Source of the DNA: Pyrinomonadaceae bacterium
Lineage (GTDB): Bacteria; Acidobacteriota; Blastocatellia; Pyrinomonadales; Pyrinomonadaceae
Direction of reading: 5' to 3'
NCBI GenBank assembly: GCA_017983495.1
Contig: JAGOBH010000003.1
Coordinates: forward strand, 1-64,000
Length of the DNA stretch: 64,000 nucleotides
Both the position numbers and the translations under genes were made by a program. Positions 39,401-48,317 of this stretch are shown here, in pieces (position 1 is the stretch's first letter; each line of letters starts with the position of its first letter). The notes under the pieces are model-generated. The model saw nothing but the letters and a program-made list of their open reading frames with translations. It was not told where the DNA came from and did no database searches.

Positions 39401-39732
39401 ACAAGTTTGGCCGTGATAATCGCTTCACGTTGGTTGGTGACCTGAACTTCCTCAACCTGTTTGATGAAGATAATGTCACATCGCTTTACACGCAGAAGAC
39501 CACCTCAACGCTTCAGCCGAATACGGCTGCTGCCTTCGGAACGCAGTTCGTTAATCCTGATGGATCAGTGAACTTCGTTGGTGCGATCAATGCATACAAC
39601 AGTGGCGCGTTGTTGAACAATATCAACACCTTCTTCACTGGTGCATCGACTCGTGTCGATGGTCGTTATGGACAGGCCAATGGCTTCCAGGGCCCCCGTT
39701 CGGTCCGCTTCGGTTTCCGCTTACTGTTCTAA
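36487..39732 (+). CDS. TonB-dependent receptor, Oar-like, with carboxypeptidase-regulatory domain
   Basis: 1081 residues. A signal peptide (residues 1-25, ending AAFGQ) is followed by a carboxypeptidase-regulatory-like beta domain (about 27-110: GDLEGTITDPTGAVVPNVSV), then a plug domain (about 130-240; VQVKSSGFEAEFGGATGGVI) and a long outer-membrane barrel ending in the aromatic VRFGFRLLF. This architecture is the Oar/acidobacterial TonB receptor class, which imports or displays large substrates; the ligand is unknown. It is a single-gene transcript with its own terminator at 39756. Confidence 0.93.
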   Translation: MRKNIKFISLMLALTLSLVTAAFGQRTTGDLEGTITDPTGAVVPNVSVTVASTGDAGFKRTVQANADGFFRVQQIPPGVYIVSTDAISGFGGTKREVRVNVDATASVNIALAVGTVGADITVTGGDAAPIDVGGSKVSSTISSQKIDLLPKGVDFTSVLKTVPGTRGEGLAGGFSVDGASGSENAFYIDGQEVTNFRTGTLNGNNAIPTQFVQEVQVKSSGFEAEFGGATGGVISVVTKGGGNDFRGEFGTQFSNPRFNGDNRPSLLRFSNNTTEYLTAPKSRGTNFFPTANFSGPVIKDKVWFFGSYTPQVFDSIVDTKYYTNAPAATRTLTAEQTYRLKRTYEYAFVRLDASPIEKLRLSGTYTWNPIIDEGAQPAGTVSIGGSPPVVNFGGSIGTLTGNQLTDRQGGRQNSNNVTGQAVWTPTSKLVVSGRFSRGFLNEKLGSYFVPSGTRFICQYGAPSIGCSSGFADPANSNVLKDASIRTNWEVDATYMVNSFGGRHEFKGGYQRFKITNDVDRGYVGNGRVDLYVNPTPGYQNVISIEDLGAPVTPTCVGPCVRDADGFITNPAYIGAGEVIRFGTKGVGSNLNQSLYIQDRWQPLKNLTLNLGVRMEKEDLPSFNGLAPPINFGFGDKISPRLGFAWDITGDGKTKAFGFFGQFYDRLKFELPRGSFGGDFYRIDFFEIFAGGGDFRSYTLPRVLGNFNDAPGGRCPTTGFIGSGISRCQFDYRIASNDPNATIYTGAVDPNLKPFRQTEFTGGLERQLASNYVIKGRYTYKNVDSAIEDAGIINPEGSEAYIIGNPGSGLHLELLRQLGYQKSTTPQRQYNALEVSLDKRLSNNYYFNVNYTWSRLYGNYSGLASSDEAGRTSPGVNRFFDLPFIGFTAAGQPDNGLLATDRTHVFNAYGAYIFDWKGSKTNSTELSFFTTAQSGTPVTSTIAFITTTIFTKRGDLGRTPMFTQTDFAVSHKYKFGRDNRFTLVGDLNFLNLFDEDNVTSLYTQKTTSTLQPNTAAAFGTQFVNPDGSVNFVGAINAYNSGALLNNINTFFTGASTRVDGRYGQANGFQGPRSVRFGFRLLF

Positions 39733-39755
39733 TCTAGAATAGAAAGTGAAACTTT

Positions 39756-39795
39756 GGCCCGCTTGAGGTTTACCTCAAGCGGGCCTTTTCCTTTA
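39756..39795 (+). terminator. Terminator of the TonB receptor gene
   Basis: GGCCCGCTTGAGGT (39756-39769) pairs perfectly with ACCTCAAGCGGGCC (39772-39785) across a two-base loop, followed by TTTTCCTTT. Confidence 0.92.
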
Positions 39796-40200
39796 TGTAA
39801 CTGGTTAGTAGTAAGGCAATAGCGATCATTGCGTGAATTCAACGATCTCGGCCGCTCGTTCGAGTCTATACTGAACTTCGAAAGCGCGTGCGGGGTTACC
39901 GGATAATCGTGAACGATTGGTTCGGGCCAAACAGGCCCTTTGTCGGGCGGCCAGGATAGTAGCATGTATGCTGCGGATTCGTTGCTCCAGGTCAATACAT
40001 TGCGAAATGGCGTCGAACTTCCGCACTATGATCGAGTACGCTGATAACGGAACGCTCGGGGTGTCTCCCGCGAACGTGTGTCGATTCGACCTCAAAGCCG
40101 GTATTTGACCGCAATTGTATAGGTTAGACAAATTGAAAAAGGCCACCATTTGGGGCGACCCTTAATTCGAAAACAATCCGAGCATGTGAATGACGTGCTT
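39796..40200. other. Convergent intergenic region
   Basis: About 400 bases between the receptor terminator and the stop of the TPR gene. A 107-codon frame on the minus strand (39826-40149) has no recognisable domain, no ribosome site that I can see and unremarkable composition, so I leave it uncalled. I see nothing else firm. Confidence 0.4.
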
Positions 40201-41241
40201 TTAGGTTGTCGAACGTCTACGGAAATCAGCGATTAACTTTCTGACACTCTCATTCTTTTTTTCATCGGTCGAAACCTTAAGGTATAGTTCTAATTCATCG
40301 GCCGCATCCTTGAAGCGGCTCATGTCGTTCGCGTAAAGCAGAGCAAGATTCCAAAATACATCCGGCTGAGTTCCATTAGCCAGTTTTTTAGCCTGAAGCA
40401 GCGATTTCTCAGCTTCCTTGTACTGTTTTGCCTGCCGGTGTGCCAGGCCAAGGATAAGAAAGGCATCAACTGACGATGAATTAAGCTCAGTTGCCTTTTG
40501 TCCGGCCGGTACACCCGTTTTAGGGTCTTTGAGTGCATAAGATGCGTAACTGAGGCCATACCATCCATTAAAGCTCCGATCATTCACCGAGACGGTCTTG
40601 AGAAACGCCGCGCTGGCGTAGTCGTATTTTTGCTGGCTAATATACTCGCGGCCAAGCCGTTCGAGTGCGAGAAAGTAGTCGGGAAATATCTTGACCGCCT
40701 TTAGCAAAAGGTCCATACCGGCATCCGTTCGCTTTTCGGTTAGTTCGACAACGCCCTGTTCATAAAGCTTTACGGCTGCCGCGGGTACATCCTGTGCGAA
40801 AACAGTGCCGGTCACTGATTTAGCGTTGTTTGCACTCCGGCGCGAACGGAGATAGAAGTCCTTTTGAGCACTGTCGGATGTCGAACCGCCGCCGGGCCGT
40901 GACATATTAATGATCTCGACATCGCCTGATTGTTCCTCAAGATCTGTACCGAACGGCAATACTCGGATGGTGAATCTGCCAGACGAAAGGCCGGGAAAGA
41001 AATAACGTCCGGAGCCATCGGTTTTGGTTCGGCCCAAGACCTGCCCAACCTCGTTTGTGATCTCAACCGGGATCTGCGTGACCGGAGTTCGTTGACTATC
41101 GAAGATAAAACCCGTGATCGTGTTTCGGTAGCTGTTCTGCGAACGTGCCGGAGCTGCACCTGAAAGTAATAATAAGACCAACGCAATCAGACTCACCAAA
41201 TTGCCGTTTGACCGTAGCCGAAAACCCCTCTTACTTTTCAT
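40201..41241 (-). CDS. Exported TPR protein with carboxypeptidase-regulatory domain
   Basis: 346 residues. A basic N-terminus and hydrophobic core (about 14-32) ending in ARSQN form a signal peptide. Residues 38-110 are a carboxypeptidase-regulatory beta sandwich (ITGFIFDSQRTPVTQIPVEI, SGRYFFPGLSSGRFTIRV). From about residue 155 there are four or five tetratricopeptide units (for example ALERLGREYISQQKYDYASA and AFLILGLAHRQAKQYKEAEK). It probably mediates protein contacts in the periplasm. It starts 30 bases after ribA ends, so they may share a transcript. Confidence 0.8.
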   Translation of the reverse strand: MKSKRGFRLRSNGNLVSLIALVLLLLSGAAPARSQNSYRNTITGFIFDSQRTPVTQIPVEITNEVGQVLGRTKTDGSGRYFFPGLSSGRFTIRVLPFGTDLEEQSGDVEIINMSRPGGGSTSDSAQKDFYLRSRRSANNAKSVTGTVFAQDVPAAAVKLYEQGVVELTEKRTDAGMDLLLKAVKIFPDYFLALERLGREYISQQKYDYASAAFLKTVSVNDRSFNGWYGLSYASYALKDPKTGVPAGQKATELNSSSVDAFLILGLAHRQAKQYKEAEKSLLQAKKLANGTQPDVFWNLALLYANDMSRFKDAADELELYLKVSTDEKKNESVRKLIADFRRRSTT

Positions 41242-41271
41242 CCTTGTTACCTCATTGCAAAATAATACTTC

Positions 41272-41940
41272 CTAATCAAAATCGAGCAAGTGTCCCAGTT
41301 TTTCCTTTTTCGTCTTCATGTAATGGGCTGCCGGCTGTTCGGATTTGACCTCGATCGGGATACGTTCGACGATGGTCAGTCCGGCATCTTCAAGTGCCTT
41401 TAATTTGTCGGGGTTATTTGAGATCACCCTAACCTTGCACAAACCGAGATCAAAGAGTATTTCGGCACACTGTTGATAGTCGCGGGCGTCGACCTCAAAC
41501 CCAAGCTGCTCATTTGCTTCGACGGTGTCGGCTCCTTCGTCCTGCAGGGCATACGCCCGGATCTTATTGATGATCCCGATGCCGCGGCCCTCTTGCTGCT
41601 GATAAACAATCGCACCGCGTCCCTCGGCATCGATCATTTCCATCGCCTTGTGGAGCTGCGGGCCGCAATCACATTTGATGGAGCCAAACACGTCGCCCGT
41701 CAAGCATTGGGAATGGATGCGGACGAGCGTTGGCACGTCACGGTCCATTTCGCCCTTAAACAAAACCACGTATTCCTCGTTGCTGACGAGGGACCTGTAA
41801 CCGGCAATTTTGAAGTCACCACGTTTAGTCGGAAGGTTAGCCGTGGCTATTCTCTCGACGGTTAACGCAGGGTGCGTCCAACAACAATCCGTAGTACTCG
41901 CGGGCGGATTCGACTTATGTAACATTTCTATGCTAATCAA
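41272..41940 (-). CDS. ribA: GTP cyclohydrolase II
   Basis: 222 residues. The zinc site C-x10-C-x-C is [17 protein letters not shown], followed by the GTP-binding QQEGRGIGI and the C-terminal [16 protein letters not shown]. The enzyme converts GTP to the first pyrimidine intermediate of riboflavin synthesis. The protein stands alone without the RibB domain with which it is often fused; an N-terminal extension of about 25 residues has no domain. No FMN riboswitch is evident upstream. Confidence 0.93.
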   Translation of the reverse strand: MISIEMLHKSNPPASTTDCCWTHPALTVERIATANLPTKRGDFKIAGYRSLVSNEEYVVLFKGEMDRDVPTLVRIHSQCLTGDVFGSIKCDCGPQLHKAMEMIDAEGRGAIVYQQQEGRGIGIINKIRAYALQDEGADTVEANEQLGFEVDARDYQQCAEILFDLGLCKVRVISNNPDKLKALEDAGLTIVERIPIEVKSEQPAAHYMKTKKEKLGHLLDFD

Positions 41941-42004
41941 TGATTATAGAACTATTGGATGGCAAAAGCTATAATTTTGTTCGCCCGAGGCTCCGAAAAA
42001 AAGC

Positions 42005-42047
42005 AAAAAAGAACCGCAGTGTGGTCCGTGTGACGGCCTGCGGTTCT
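42005..42047 (-). terminator. Terminator of the sigma/anti-sigma transcript
   Basis: Read on the minus strand, AGAACCGCA and TGCGGTTCT (42039-42047 and 42010-42018) form a nine-base stem with a 20-base loop, followed by six T residues and a second T tract. It lies 22 bases past the anti-sigma stop. Confidence 0.85.
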
Positions 42048-42069
42048 GGAAACTGAAAGATTGCGACAA

Positions 42070-42498
42070 CTACGTTTTTGCCCCGTCTTCCTTGTCCGGT
42101 TCGGCGTCTGTTTCCTCAGGCTTTTCTTCGTGGGCAAAGACAGCCGCGTCACCTGCTCCGAATAATCTGGAGAGAATTCCGCTGAGTACCTCTGAGACCT
42201 TCGCGGGTTCGCGGGACTCGACCGTATTTGGCGAAATTTTATCCCCGGCAAAGGCAAGGTCTAATCTGATCAGCTCGGATGTTTTGTGGCGGCAAAATGA
42301 GCAATCGGACAAATGGCCGACTATCGGCGTTGCCTCACGCATGGTCAGGTTGCCCTCAGTGAACGCCGCGAGCGTGTCTTCGTCAAGATGAAGGTTCTCG
42401 GCCTGACCACCGTCGCCGACTGAGCGAAGTTGCAGATAACGCCCTAACAGGCTCTGAAACCTAGCGTCGGCCACATTGATATTTTCCGTGCTTCCCAT
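42070..42498 (-). CDS. Anti-sigma-like zinc-finger protein
   Basis: 142 residues, soluble. An H-x3-C-x2-C motif (VGHLSDCSFCRHKT, about residue 70) matches the zinc-associated anti-sigma (ZAS) core, preceded by LDEDTLAAFTEGNLT, the usual helix before it. The C-terminal third is acidic and disordered-looking, with no membrane helix, so it would be a cytosolic anti-sigma. Directly upstream lies a sigma factor gene, its likely partner. A GGGAGG ribosome site precedes the ATG by nine bases. Confidence 0.75.
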   Translation of the reverse strand: MGSTENINVADARFQSLLGRYLQLRSVGDGGQAENLHLDEDTLAAFTEGNLTMREATPIVGHLSDCSFCRHKTSELIRLDLAFAGDKISPNTVESREPAKVSEVLSGILSRLFGAGDAAVFAHEEKPEETDAEPDKEDGAKT

Positions 42499-42579
42499 TA
42501 CTTTTAGAACCTCCCGATAGATAGACGCGTGCCCCGACTCATTTTTGCGTATCTATTTACAGGGACATTACATAATTAC

Positions 42580-43569
42580 CTATTTCGCCGCCAAACCGCG
42601 AAATATATCTCCGCCCGCGAGATCCCTGGTCGCCAGGTCCATACATATCTCGACTTCGTCGGTGCTCAGCCCATGCGAACCGGTCAGTTCGCTCCTGAAC
42701 AGCTCCAGCACGCGGGCGTAACTCTTTTCCAACCAACGCATTACGGTCGATTCGTGGATGCGGGCATTGGGGTCTTTTTCACGAGTCTGGGAACGCCGTT
42801 GAAACCACCCTCGCAGCGGCGAGTCAGGGTTTTCGACGAGCCGCGAGATCTCGCGAAGTTTCATGCTGTCGACGTGGTAATACATCAGCAGCAAACGTTC
42901 GTGATCGTCGAGTGACGCGAAAGCTGCTGACAAGGATGAAACGGTCGCCCTGCGATAGCGGTCCTGTGTTAGCTGGTCGAGCATCGCCGATTCGCCGCCG
43001 GACGGGGCTACGGCGAAGTTCGCATGAGCCGCCCCATCGCCAATATTCTCCGTCATTTCGTCGAGTGAAACCTCGTCGTGGCTCGCCCGGTGCATATCGA
43101 CAAGCGAGTGCCAGATGACGGTTCTCAACCAACCGCGCATCGAACCGCGGCCGCTGTAGGTCGCAAATTTCGAGACGCGTTCGCCGTCGACGACCCGTGT
43201 TCCGTAGAGTTCGCCATAGACCCAGTCGATCACTTCGTCGGCGTCCATCTCGGTTTTCGCGAGATGCCGGGCGACACGTTCCATGTACGAACGATTATGC
43301 TGATCAAATTCCCACCACGCACGCTCGTTACCGTCCGAACAGGCGAGCGCCATAAAAAGGTCGTCGGCCTGGATAAGAGCGAGAAATTCGCGAAGTTCGC
43401 TCTCCGTTGCCGTTTCCGGTGACGCTGAGATCAGATATTTTTCGGTCGTTTTACTGAGCGATGCCTGAAATCTTTCCGCAGTGACACCAAAATTGGGCGC
43501 ATTTTCATGACATTGTGAGAACATCTCCGCCGAGACCGTGTCGAATATTTGTTGGAGATCGTCGTTCAT
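42580..43569 (-). CDS. RNA polymerase sigma-70-family factor, ECF-like
   Basis: 329 residues from the chosen ATG (an upstream in-frame start would extend over the promoter). An N-terminal extension of about 80 residues without a clear domain precedes region 2 (MERVARHLAKTEMDADEVIDWVYGELY, then YSGRGSMRGWLRTVIWHSLVD) and region 4 (LDDHERLLLMYYHVDSMKLREIS and the helix ESTVMRWLEKSYARVLELF). The domain content is that of ECF factors, although the N-terminal addition makes it longer than usual. Its anti-sigma-like partner follows after 81 bases. The regulon cannot be predicted. Confidence 0.82.
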   Translation of the reverse strand: MNDDLQQIFDTVSAEMFSQCHENAPNFGVTAERFQASLSKTTEKYLISASPETATESELREFLALIQADDLFMALACSDGNERAWWEFDQHNRSYMERVARHLAKTEMDADEVIDWVYGELYGTRVVDGERVSKFATYSGRGSMRGWLRTVIWHSLVDMHRASHDEVSLDEMTENIGDGAAHANFAVAPSGGESAMLDQLTQDRYRRATVSSLSAAFASLDDHERLLLMYYHVDSMKLREISRLVENPDSPLRGWFQRRSQTREKDPNARIHESTVMRWLEKSYARVLELFRSELTGSHGLSTDEVEICMDLATRDLAGGDIFRGLAAK

Positions 43570-43600
43570 CGCAGGTGTGTTACCAGAAACTTCAGCCGCT

Positions 43601-43632
43601 ATTATAAACAATATACGTGTTCGGTGCGAACA
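43601..43632 (-). promoter_or_regulatory. Candidate promoter and dyad of the sigma factor gene
   Basis: On the minus strand a perfect -10 TATAAT (43606-43601) lies 31 bases before the start codon. Upstream is the dyad TGTTCG, three bases, CGAACA (43618-43632). No good -35 is present, as might be expected of an activator- or alternative-sigma-driven promoter. Confidence 0.4.
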
Positions 43633-43637
43633 ATTCT

Positions 43638-45503
43638 TCAGCCCGTCGTTCCCGGCTCGAGCGTGATGTCCCGCACGTTCGGCTCGACGGACATATGCGG
43701 TATCTTTTCGTCAGAATACTGCAATTGATATAGACGCCAATAGAGCCCGCGATTTGCCAAGAGTTCGTTATGCGTGCCGATCTCACGTAGTTCGCCGTGA
43801 TGGAGCACGATGATGCGGTCGCATTTCTGGATCGTCGACAGGCGGTGTGCGACGACCAATGAGGTGCGTGCGTCCATGACGCGTTCGACCGCACGCTGGA
43901 TGAGCTGTTCGGTCTCGGTGTCGATCGAACTGGTCGCCTCATCAAGAATCAGTATCTTCGGGTCAAAAGCCAGTGCCCGGGCGAACGAAATGAGCTGCTT
44001 TTGCCCGACCGACAGGCCGGCACCGCGTTCGCGGACCTCGGATTCGTATCCGCCGTCGATCTTACGGATAAATTCGTCGGCACGGACCTCTTTCGCCGCC
44101 CACTCGACGCGTTCGCGGTCGATGAGATCATTGCCGAGGCGAATATTGTTCTCGATCGACCCGCTAAAGAGAAAAACGTCCTGCAGCACGACGGCAAAAT
44201 TCGAACGCAGGTCCCGCAGATCCCATTTGTGAATATCGACGCCGTCCAGCAGTATCCTGCCCTTTTGCACATCGTAAAAACGCATCAGCAGATTGGTGAT
44301 CGTCGTTTTGCCCGAGCCGGTGTGGCCGACCAGGGCGATACTCTCGCCCGGTTCGATGGTGAACGAGACGTCCTTGAGCACCCAATCTTCGTCCTTGTAG
44401 GCAAACCAGACGTTTTGAAACTCGATGCGGCCCTCGGCTTTCCCAGTGCGAGCCGGTTCTTGCGGCGTCTGGACGGTAACCTCGCGGTCGAGCAAAATGA
44501 AAATACGATGCGACGCGACGATGGCTGCCTGGAGCACGTTAAACTTGTCCGAAAGATCACGGATCGGCTGGAACAACTGCAGCGAATATTGGATAAATGA
44601 CGCCAACACACCAACCGTCAGTGCGGCACCCGCCGCCGACATGCCCGAAAGTATTTCAAACCCAAACGCGAAGATGACGACCGCGATGCCGACCGCACCG
44701 ATGAAATCGACCAGCGGATAAAACACCGAGTAATAGTAGATCGTCTCGATATTGGCGTTGCGGTAATCGTCATTGATCTCGCGAAAACGCCCCTGAGCTT
44801 TCTTTTCAGCATTAAAAAGCTGGACGGTCTGGGCACCCGAGATGTACTCCTGTAAAAACGCGTTCAACTTGGCATTTCGTGTACGCACCTTGTCAAAGCC
44901 AGTGCGGGCGTGCTTGCGAAACCAGTTGGTCGCCGTGAACAGCAGCGGCACGGTCACGAGCGACACGACTGCCAGCTTCCAGTCCATAAAGAACATTATG
45001 CCGACAATGGCGATAATGATGACCAGATCGCCGAGCACGTCGATGACTCCCGAGGTGAAAAGTTCGTTGAGGGCATCGACGTCGCCGGTCAGACGCGTCA
45101 TCGTCCGGCCAACAGGATACTGGTCGTAATAGGCGACCTCCTGGCGTTGAAGCTTGGTGTAAAGCTCGGTCCTCAGGTCGAACATCACTTTCTGGCCGAC
45201 GTTATTGAGCAATATTTCCTGAACGTACGAAAAGATAAAGCGGAACAGGAAAACACCGAAGAACGCGAGAGCAAAGAGCCAGATGCCGTCGGTCTTTTTT
45301 GGGGTGATGTAATTATCGACCGCCATTTTGGTGAAATACGGCTGTGTGCTGATCAGGATATTGGTCAGCAGCGTTAGCGTCAGTGCTGCGGCGGCCAGAC
45401 GCCAGTACGGTTTCAGATATCGGAGTAGACGGCGGGCGACACGGAGGTCGTACGTTTTGCCGATCTCGTCCTCTTCGTGATATTTTTTGACCGCGTCTGA
45501 CAT
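43638..45503 (-). CDS. ABC exporter, fused permease and ATPase (MsbA-like)
   Basis: 621 residues from the chosen start. Six membrane helices lie in residues 20-340, with the family blocks [27 protein letters not shown] and later [11 protein letters not shown]. The ATPase has Walker [12 protein letters not shown]-loop VLQDVFLF, signature GLSVGQKQL (a Val replaces Ser-Gly), Walker [13 protein letters not shown] and the H-loop VVAHRLST. It is a half-transporter that probably works as a homodimer to export lipids, drugs or peptides. The frame is open to 45761, but that overlaps the divergent gene, so the ATG at 45503 is used. Confidence 0.9.
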   Translation of the reverse strand: MSDAVKKYHEEDEIGKTYDLRVARRLLRYLKPYWRLAAAALTLTLLTNILISTQPYFTKMAVDNYITPKKTDGIWLFALAFFGVFLFRFIFSYVQEILLNNVGQKVMFDLRTELYTKLQRQEVAYYDQYPVGRTMTRLTGDVDALNELFTSGVIDVLGDLVIIIAIVGIMFFMDWKLAVVSLVTVPLLFTATNWFRKHARTGFDKVRTRNAKLNAFLQEYISGAQTVQLFNAEKKAQGRFREINDDYRNANIETIYYYSVFYPLVDFIGAVGIAVVIFAFGFEILSGMSAAGAALTVGVLASFIQYSLQLFQPIRDLSDKFNVLQAAIVASHRIFILLDREVTVQTPQEPARTGKAEGRIEFQNVWFAYKDEDWVLKDVSFTIEPGESIALVGHTGSGKTTITNLLMRFYDVQKGRILLDGVDIHKWDLRDLRSNFAVVLQDVFLFSGSIENNIRLGNDLIDRERVEWAAKEVRADEFIRKIDGGYESEVRERGAGLSVGQKQLISFARALAFDPKILILDEATSSIDTETEQLIQRAVERVMDARTSLVVAHRLSTIQKCDRIIVLHHGELREIGTHNELLANRGLYWRLYQLQYSDEKIPHMSVEPNVRDITLEPGTTG

Positions 45504-45573
45504 AATGATAAGGTTCGATTTTAGATTTGGGACTTGCGAATGGCAATGACGCGCCGCATAATTCGCCAAAGGC

Positions 45574-46557
45574 ATGAATCGTTTTCTCGAAGATAACAAG
45601 GACAATTGGCAGCGGCTCGAGAATCTGCTGGCAATGCTGAGCGGTTCGGGCCTGCGCGGCCTGTCGCGGGTCGAGGTGCGCGAATTTGGCGAACTATACC
45701 GTCGTGCCGCGTCCGACCTCGCCATAGCGCGTGCCGAAACTCGTGACCCCAAGCTGATCAACTACCTGAACAGCCTGGTTATCCGTGCCCACGGCCGCAT
45801 CTATCGTGCCGAGAGCGAAGGGCCGAGCCTAATCTGGAAGTTCTTTTCAAAAGACTTTCCTGTCGCTTTTCGAGCGGCACGCGGCTTTATCCTGCTCGCA
45901 TTTCTGGTCTTTATGGCGTCGGCTGCCGTCTCGTTCTGGCTCTGCTATACCGACCCCAATTTTGCGATGGTCGTCGGTGTCGAGGACGTGCGAGCTATGG
46001 CGGCGTCGGACCAAAAATGGTGGCTTTCGCTCAATGATGCAAACCAGATCGGGTCAAGCGAGATACTGACCAATAACATCAGGGTCGCCGTGATGGCATT
46101 TGCATTCGGCGTATTTTTCGGCGTCGGCACGCTTTACGTGCTGCTGATGAACGGTTTCAGCATCGGCGGCGTGCTCGGTGTCTGCTTTGCAGCCAATCCG
46201 GCGTTCGGCAACGAACTTCTTACATTTATGGTCGGCCACGGCGTTATCGAACTCTCGGCGATCTTCATGGTCAGCGGTGCCGGGATGAAGATCGGCTATT
46301 CGATGATCGACCCGGGCGATCTGACACGTGCTCAGGCTCTGAAAAAAGCCGGGATCGACGCGGCACGGATCGTCATCGGGTGTGCCGCACTGCTTTTTGT
46401 CGCCGGCCTGATCGAGGGATTTCTCTCGCCGTCAGCGATGCCCGCCACGGTAAAGATCGCTACCGGTGCGCTCACCGGAGTGGTCATGTTCTCATACCTC
46501 TTTCTTGCCGGCCGATCAAACGATCAGACGATTGACGGTCCTGAGCCCGCGGCCTAA
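45574..46557 (+). CDS. Stage II sporulation protein M-like membrane protein
   Basis: 327 residues. A soluble helical N-terminus (about 1-100, with [15 protein letters not shown] typical of the family) precedes about five membrane helices. The blocks [20 protein letters not shown] and [20 protein letters not shown] are diagnostic of the SpoIIM/DUF95 family. Despite the name, members are widespread in non-spore-formers, often with envelope or RDD-type proteins, and the role here is unknown. It is divergent from the ABC exporter with 70 bases between. Confidence 0.85.
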   Translation: MNRFLEDNKDNWQRLENLLAMLSGSGLRGLSRVEVREFGELYRRAASDLAIARAETRDPKLINYLNSLVIRAHGRIYRAESEGPSLIWKFFSKDFPVAFRAARGFILLAFLVFMASAAVSFWLCYTDPNFAMVVGVEDVRAMAASDQKWWLSLNDANQIGSSEILTNNIRVAVMAFAFGVFFGVGTLYVLLMNGFSIGGVLGVCFAANPAFGNELLTFMVGHGVIELSAIFMVSGAGMKIGYSMIDPGDLTRAQALKKAGIDAARIVIGCAALLFVAGLIEGFLSPSAMPATVKIATGALTGVVMFSYLFLAGRSNDQTIDGPEPAA

Positions 46558-46880
46558 ACCAAGCAAATTTCGACAAAAGTTTTCCACAGGATAGCTGTCC
46601 CAGGCAATATTCGAGTGGGACAGCAGGTGGGACAGGCTAAGTGTTGTCAGGAAAGCTGTTAATAACAGTTGTCCCACTGTCCCACGGTTTTCAAATTTTT
46701 TCTGTCCCGCTTGTCCCGGCGTTTTCCCACATATCCCGCACATCATAAGTTGTCAAAGACCACAACTTCCCAAACTCCCGTACAGCTCGCCCGGTCGACA
46801 CAAGTATAACACAAATGTTTGATACCGTGATATATTAAATGTAAGTAAATTTAAGCAAGACCTGTCGACTTATGAGCTGG
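46558..46880. other. Intergenic region with GGGACA/TGTCCC words
   Basis: 323 bases between the SpoIIM-like gene and the end of the GDPD gene. GTGGGACAG words (46614-46636) face TGTCCCAC words (46671-46684) and then a 9-step series CTGTCCCGC, TTGTCCCGG, CGTTTTCCC, ACATATCCC (46701-46736). CTGTTAATAACAG (46661-46673) is a perfect palindrome around a central A. The right end (46795-46860) is AT-rich. I see no supportable gene. Confidence 0.45.
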
Positions 46881-47663
46881 TCAGCTCCATCGTTTACGTT
46901 CAGCCAACATACGTTCCGGGGCGTTGGTGATGAGGGAACGGATGCCTAGTCGGCGGGAGCGAATGATCCATTTTGGGTCGTCGGCGGTCCAGATGATGAT
47001 GGGCATATTTGCCTCGGCGGCGAGGGAGCAGATCTGGCGACTGACGAGCGAATAATGGAGCGAGATCTGGTGGGCACCGAACTCGCGTGCGAGAGCGATC
47101 ATGTATCGCCGCCGCCGGAGAAAGGTCATGATCGACGGTTCGAACAGTGCGGCGGTCTGTACCTCGGGCAAGCTATGCCGGACGACGGGAATCGCCGCCA
47201 TGCGAAAACTCTTGACGATGATCCGCGGGAATAGCGGCGAATCGCGAATAATGTCACATACGGCTGTGGCGAGGGCGGCAAACTCGGGGACATTCACTTT
47301 TAGCTCGATGTAGATCAGGCCCTCGAAATCACGGCAAAGATCCAAGACGTCTCGCAGCGTCGGCACGCCCTCCCGGGAAAACACGGGGTTGGCACGATCG
47401 GGGTTTTTGGCATTGAACCACGAACCGGCATCGACGGCGGCGAGTTGTTTGGAGGTGAGTGCGGCAACGGACTCCGGCCGCAGTGCGGTTCGCTCGAGCG
47501 TTGCGTCGTGGATGACTACGGGAACACCGTCCGCGGCAAGCTGGACGTCAAATTCGAGCCCCTCGGCACCGGCTTCGAGCGCCATACGAAACGCTGCTAT
47601 CGTGTTTTCCGGAGCGTGTGAGCTTGCTCCGCGATGGCCGATTATGAGCGGTGAGGCGGTCAC
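46881..47663 (-). CDS. Glycerophosphodiester phosphodiesterase
   Basis: About 260 residues. The GDPD motifs are GHRGASSHAPENT (near residue 10), the metal-binding EFDVQL and the catalytic HDATLERT. The enzyme releases glycerol 3-phosphate from glycerophosphodiesters. No signal peptide is seen, so it is probably cytosolic. I choose the GTG at 47663: it overlaps the upstream stop (GTGA) and GGAG lies seven bases before it. An ATG at 47696 would add 11 residues with no homology value. Confidence 0.88.
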   Translation of the reverse strand: MTASPLIIGHRGASSHAPENTIAAFRMALEAGAEGLEFDVQLAADGVPVVIHDATLERTALRPESVAALTSKQLAAVDAGSWFNAKNPDRANPVFSREGVPTLRDVLDLCRDFEGLIYIELKVNVPEFAALATAVCDIIRDSPLFPRIIVKSFRMAAIPVVRHSLPEVQTAALFEPSIMTFLRRRRYMIALAREFGAHQISLHYSLVSRQICSLAAEANMPIIIWTADDPKWIIRSRRLGIRSLITNAPERMLAERKRWS

Positions 47664-48313
47664 TTTTTCTCCAGCAAAAAGATGGTCTTTGACCATGAGA
47701 TCGGCTCGGTAATAGGGAATTCGTGATTGCCGACGATGTTGAAATAGCGTGTCGCCGCGACCCGCACGTTGTCGAGCGGATGGATCTTGAATTTATAGAG
47801 TAGCTCGAGGACCGAACCGACGATCGACGGTTTAACCGGCAACAGCACAAGCGGAGCACCGCGTTTGAGGATGCGTGCGGCCTCACGCAGGCCTGCGTCG
47901 AGCGGCGTGTATTCCAAAACGCCGCACATCAGCACGAGATCGAAACTATTGTCTGGAAAGGGTAGATTGAGTACGTTGCCCTGGACCGGTCCGGGGCGAA
48001 CGGCCTGTTTTCGGCGTTTTTCAAACTGCTCACGGGCGACTTCGAGCGACTTGTAAGAAAGGTCGAGAGCGACAAACTGTTTCGGCTTAAAGCCTGCGTC
48101 CTGAAAGGCAAGCGAGACGATACCGGTGCCGCAGCCGGCGTCGAGCACCGTTGAATCCTTGTCGATACCGAGGTCGAGCGAGCGCAGATATCTGGCCACA
48201 GACGCTCGATATCCGTTGAGTTTCATCGACAGGTTGTGAACGTCGGCAATGCGGTCGTAAAGACCCATGGTCTTTGCTTTTGCCGTTGTTCCACCTATCC
48301 CGTTTTTGGGCAT
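47660..48313 (-). CDS. Class I SAM-dependent methyltransferase
   Basis: 217 residues. Motif I is VLDAGCGTGIVSLAF (about residue 57), the acidic end of strand 2 is FVALDLSYKS and motif III region is FDLVLMCGVLEYTP. This is the general methyltransferase-11 fold, and the substrate is not predictable; the neighbours (thioredoxin-like protein, GDPD) do not decide it. It lies four bases after the TlpA-like gene and overlaps GDPD by four. Confidence 0.82.
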   Translation of the reverse strand: MPKNGIGGTTAKAKTMGLYDRIADVHNLSMKLNGYRASVARYLRSLDLGIDKDSTVLDAGCGTGIVSLAFQDAGFKPKQFVALDLSYKSLEVAREQFEKRRKQAVRPGPVQGNVLNLPFPDNSFDLVLMCGVLEYTPLDAGLREAARILKRGAPLVLLPVKPSIVGSVLELLYKFKIHPLDNVRVAATRYFNIVGNHEFPITEPISWSKTIFLLEKK

Positions 48314-48317
48314 ATTC

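Noticed and set aside
39826..40149. 107-codon frame on the minus strand downstream of the TonB receptor
   Set aside because: No recognisable domain, no ribosome site and no conserved context; not supportable as a gene.
43638..45761. Longer ABC exporter start extending to 45761
   Set aside because: The extra 86 residues are Arg/Ser-rich and overlap the start of the divergent SpoIIM-like gene; the ATG at 45503 fits the family.
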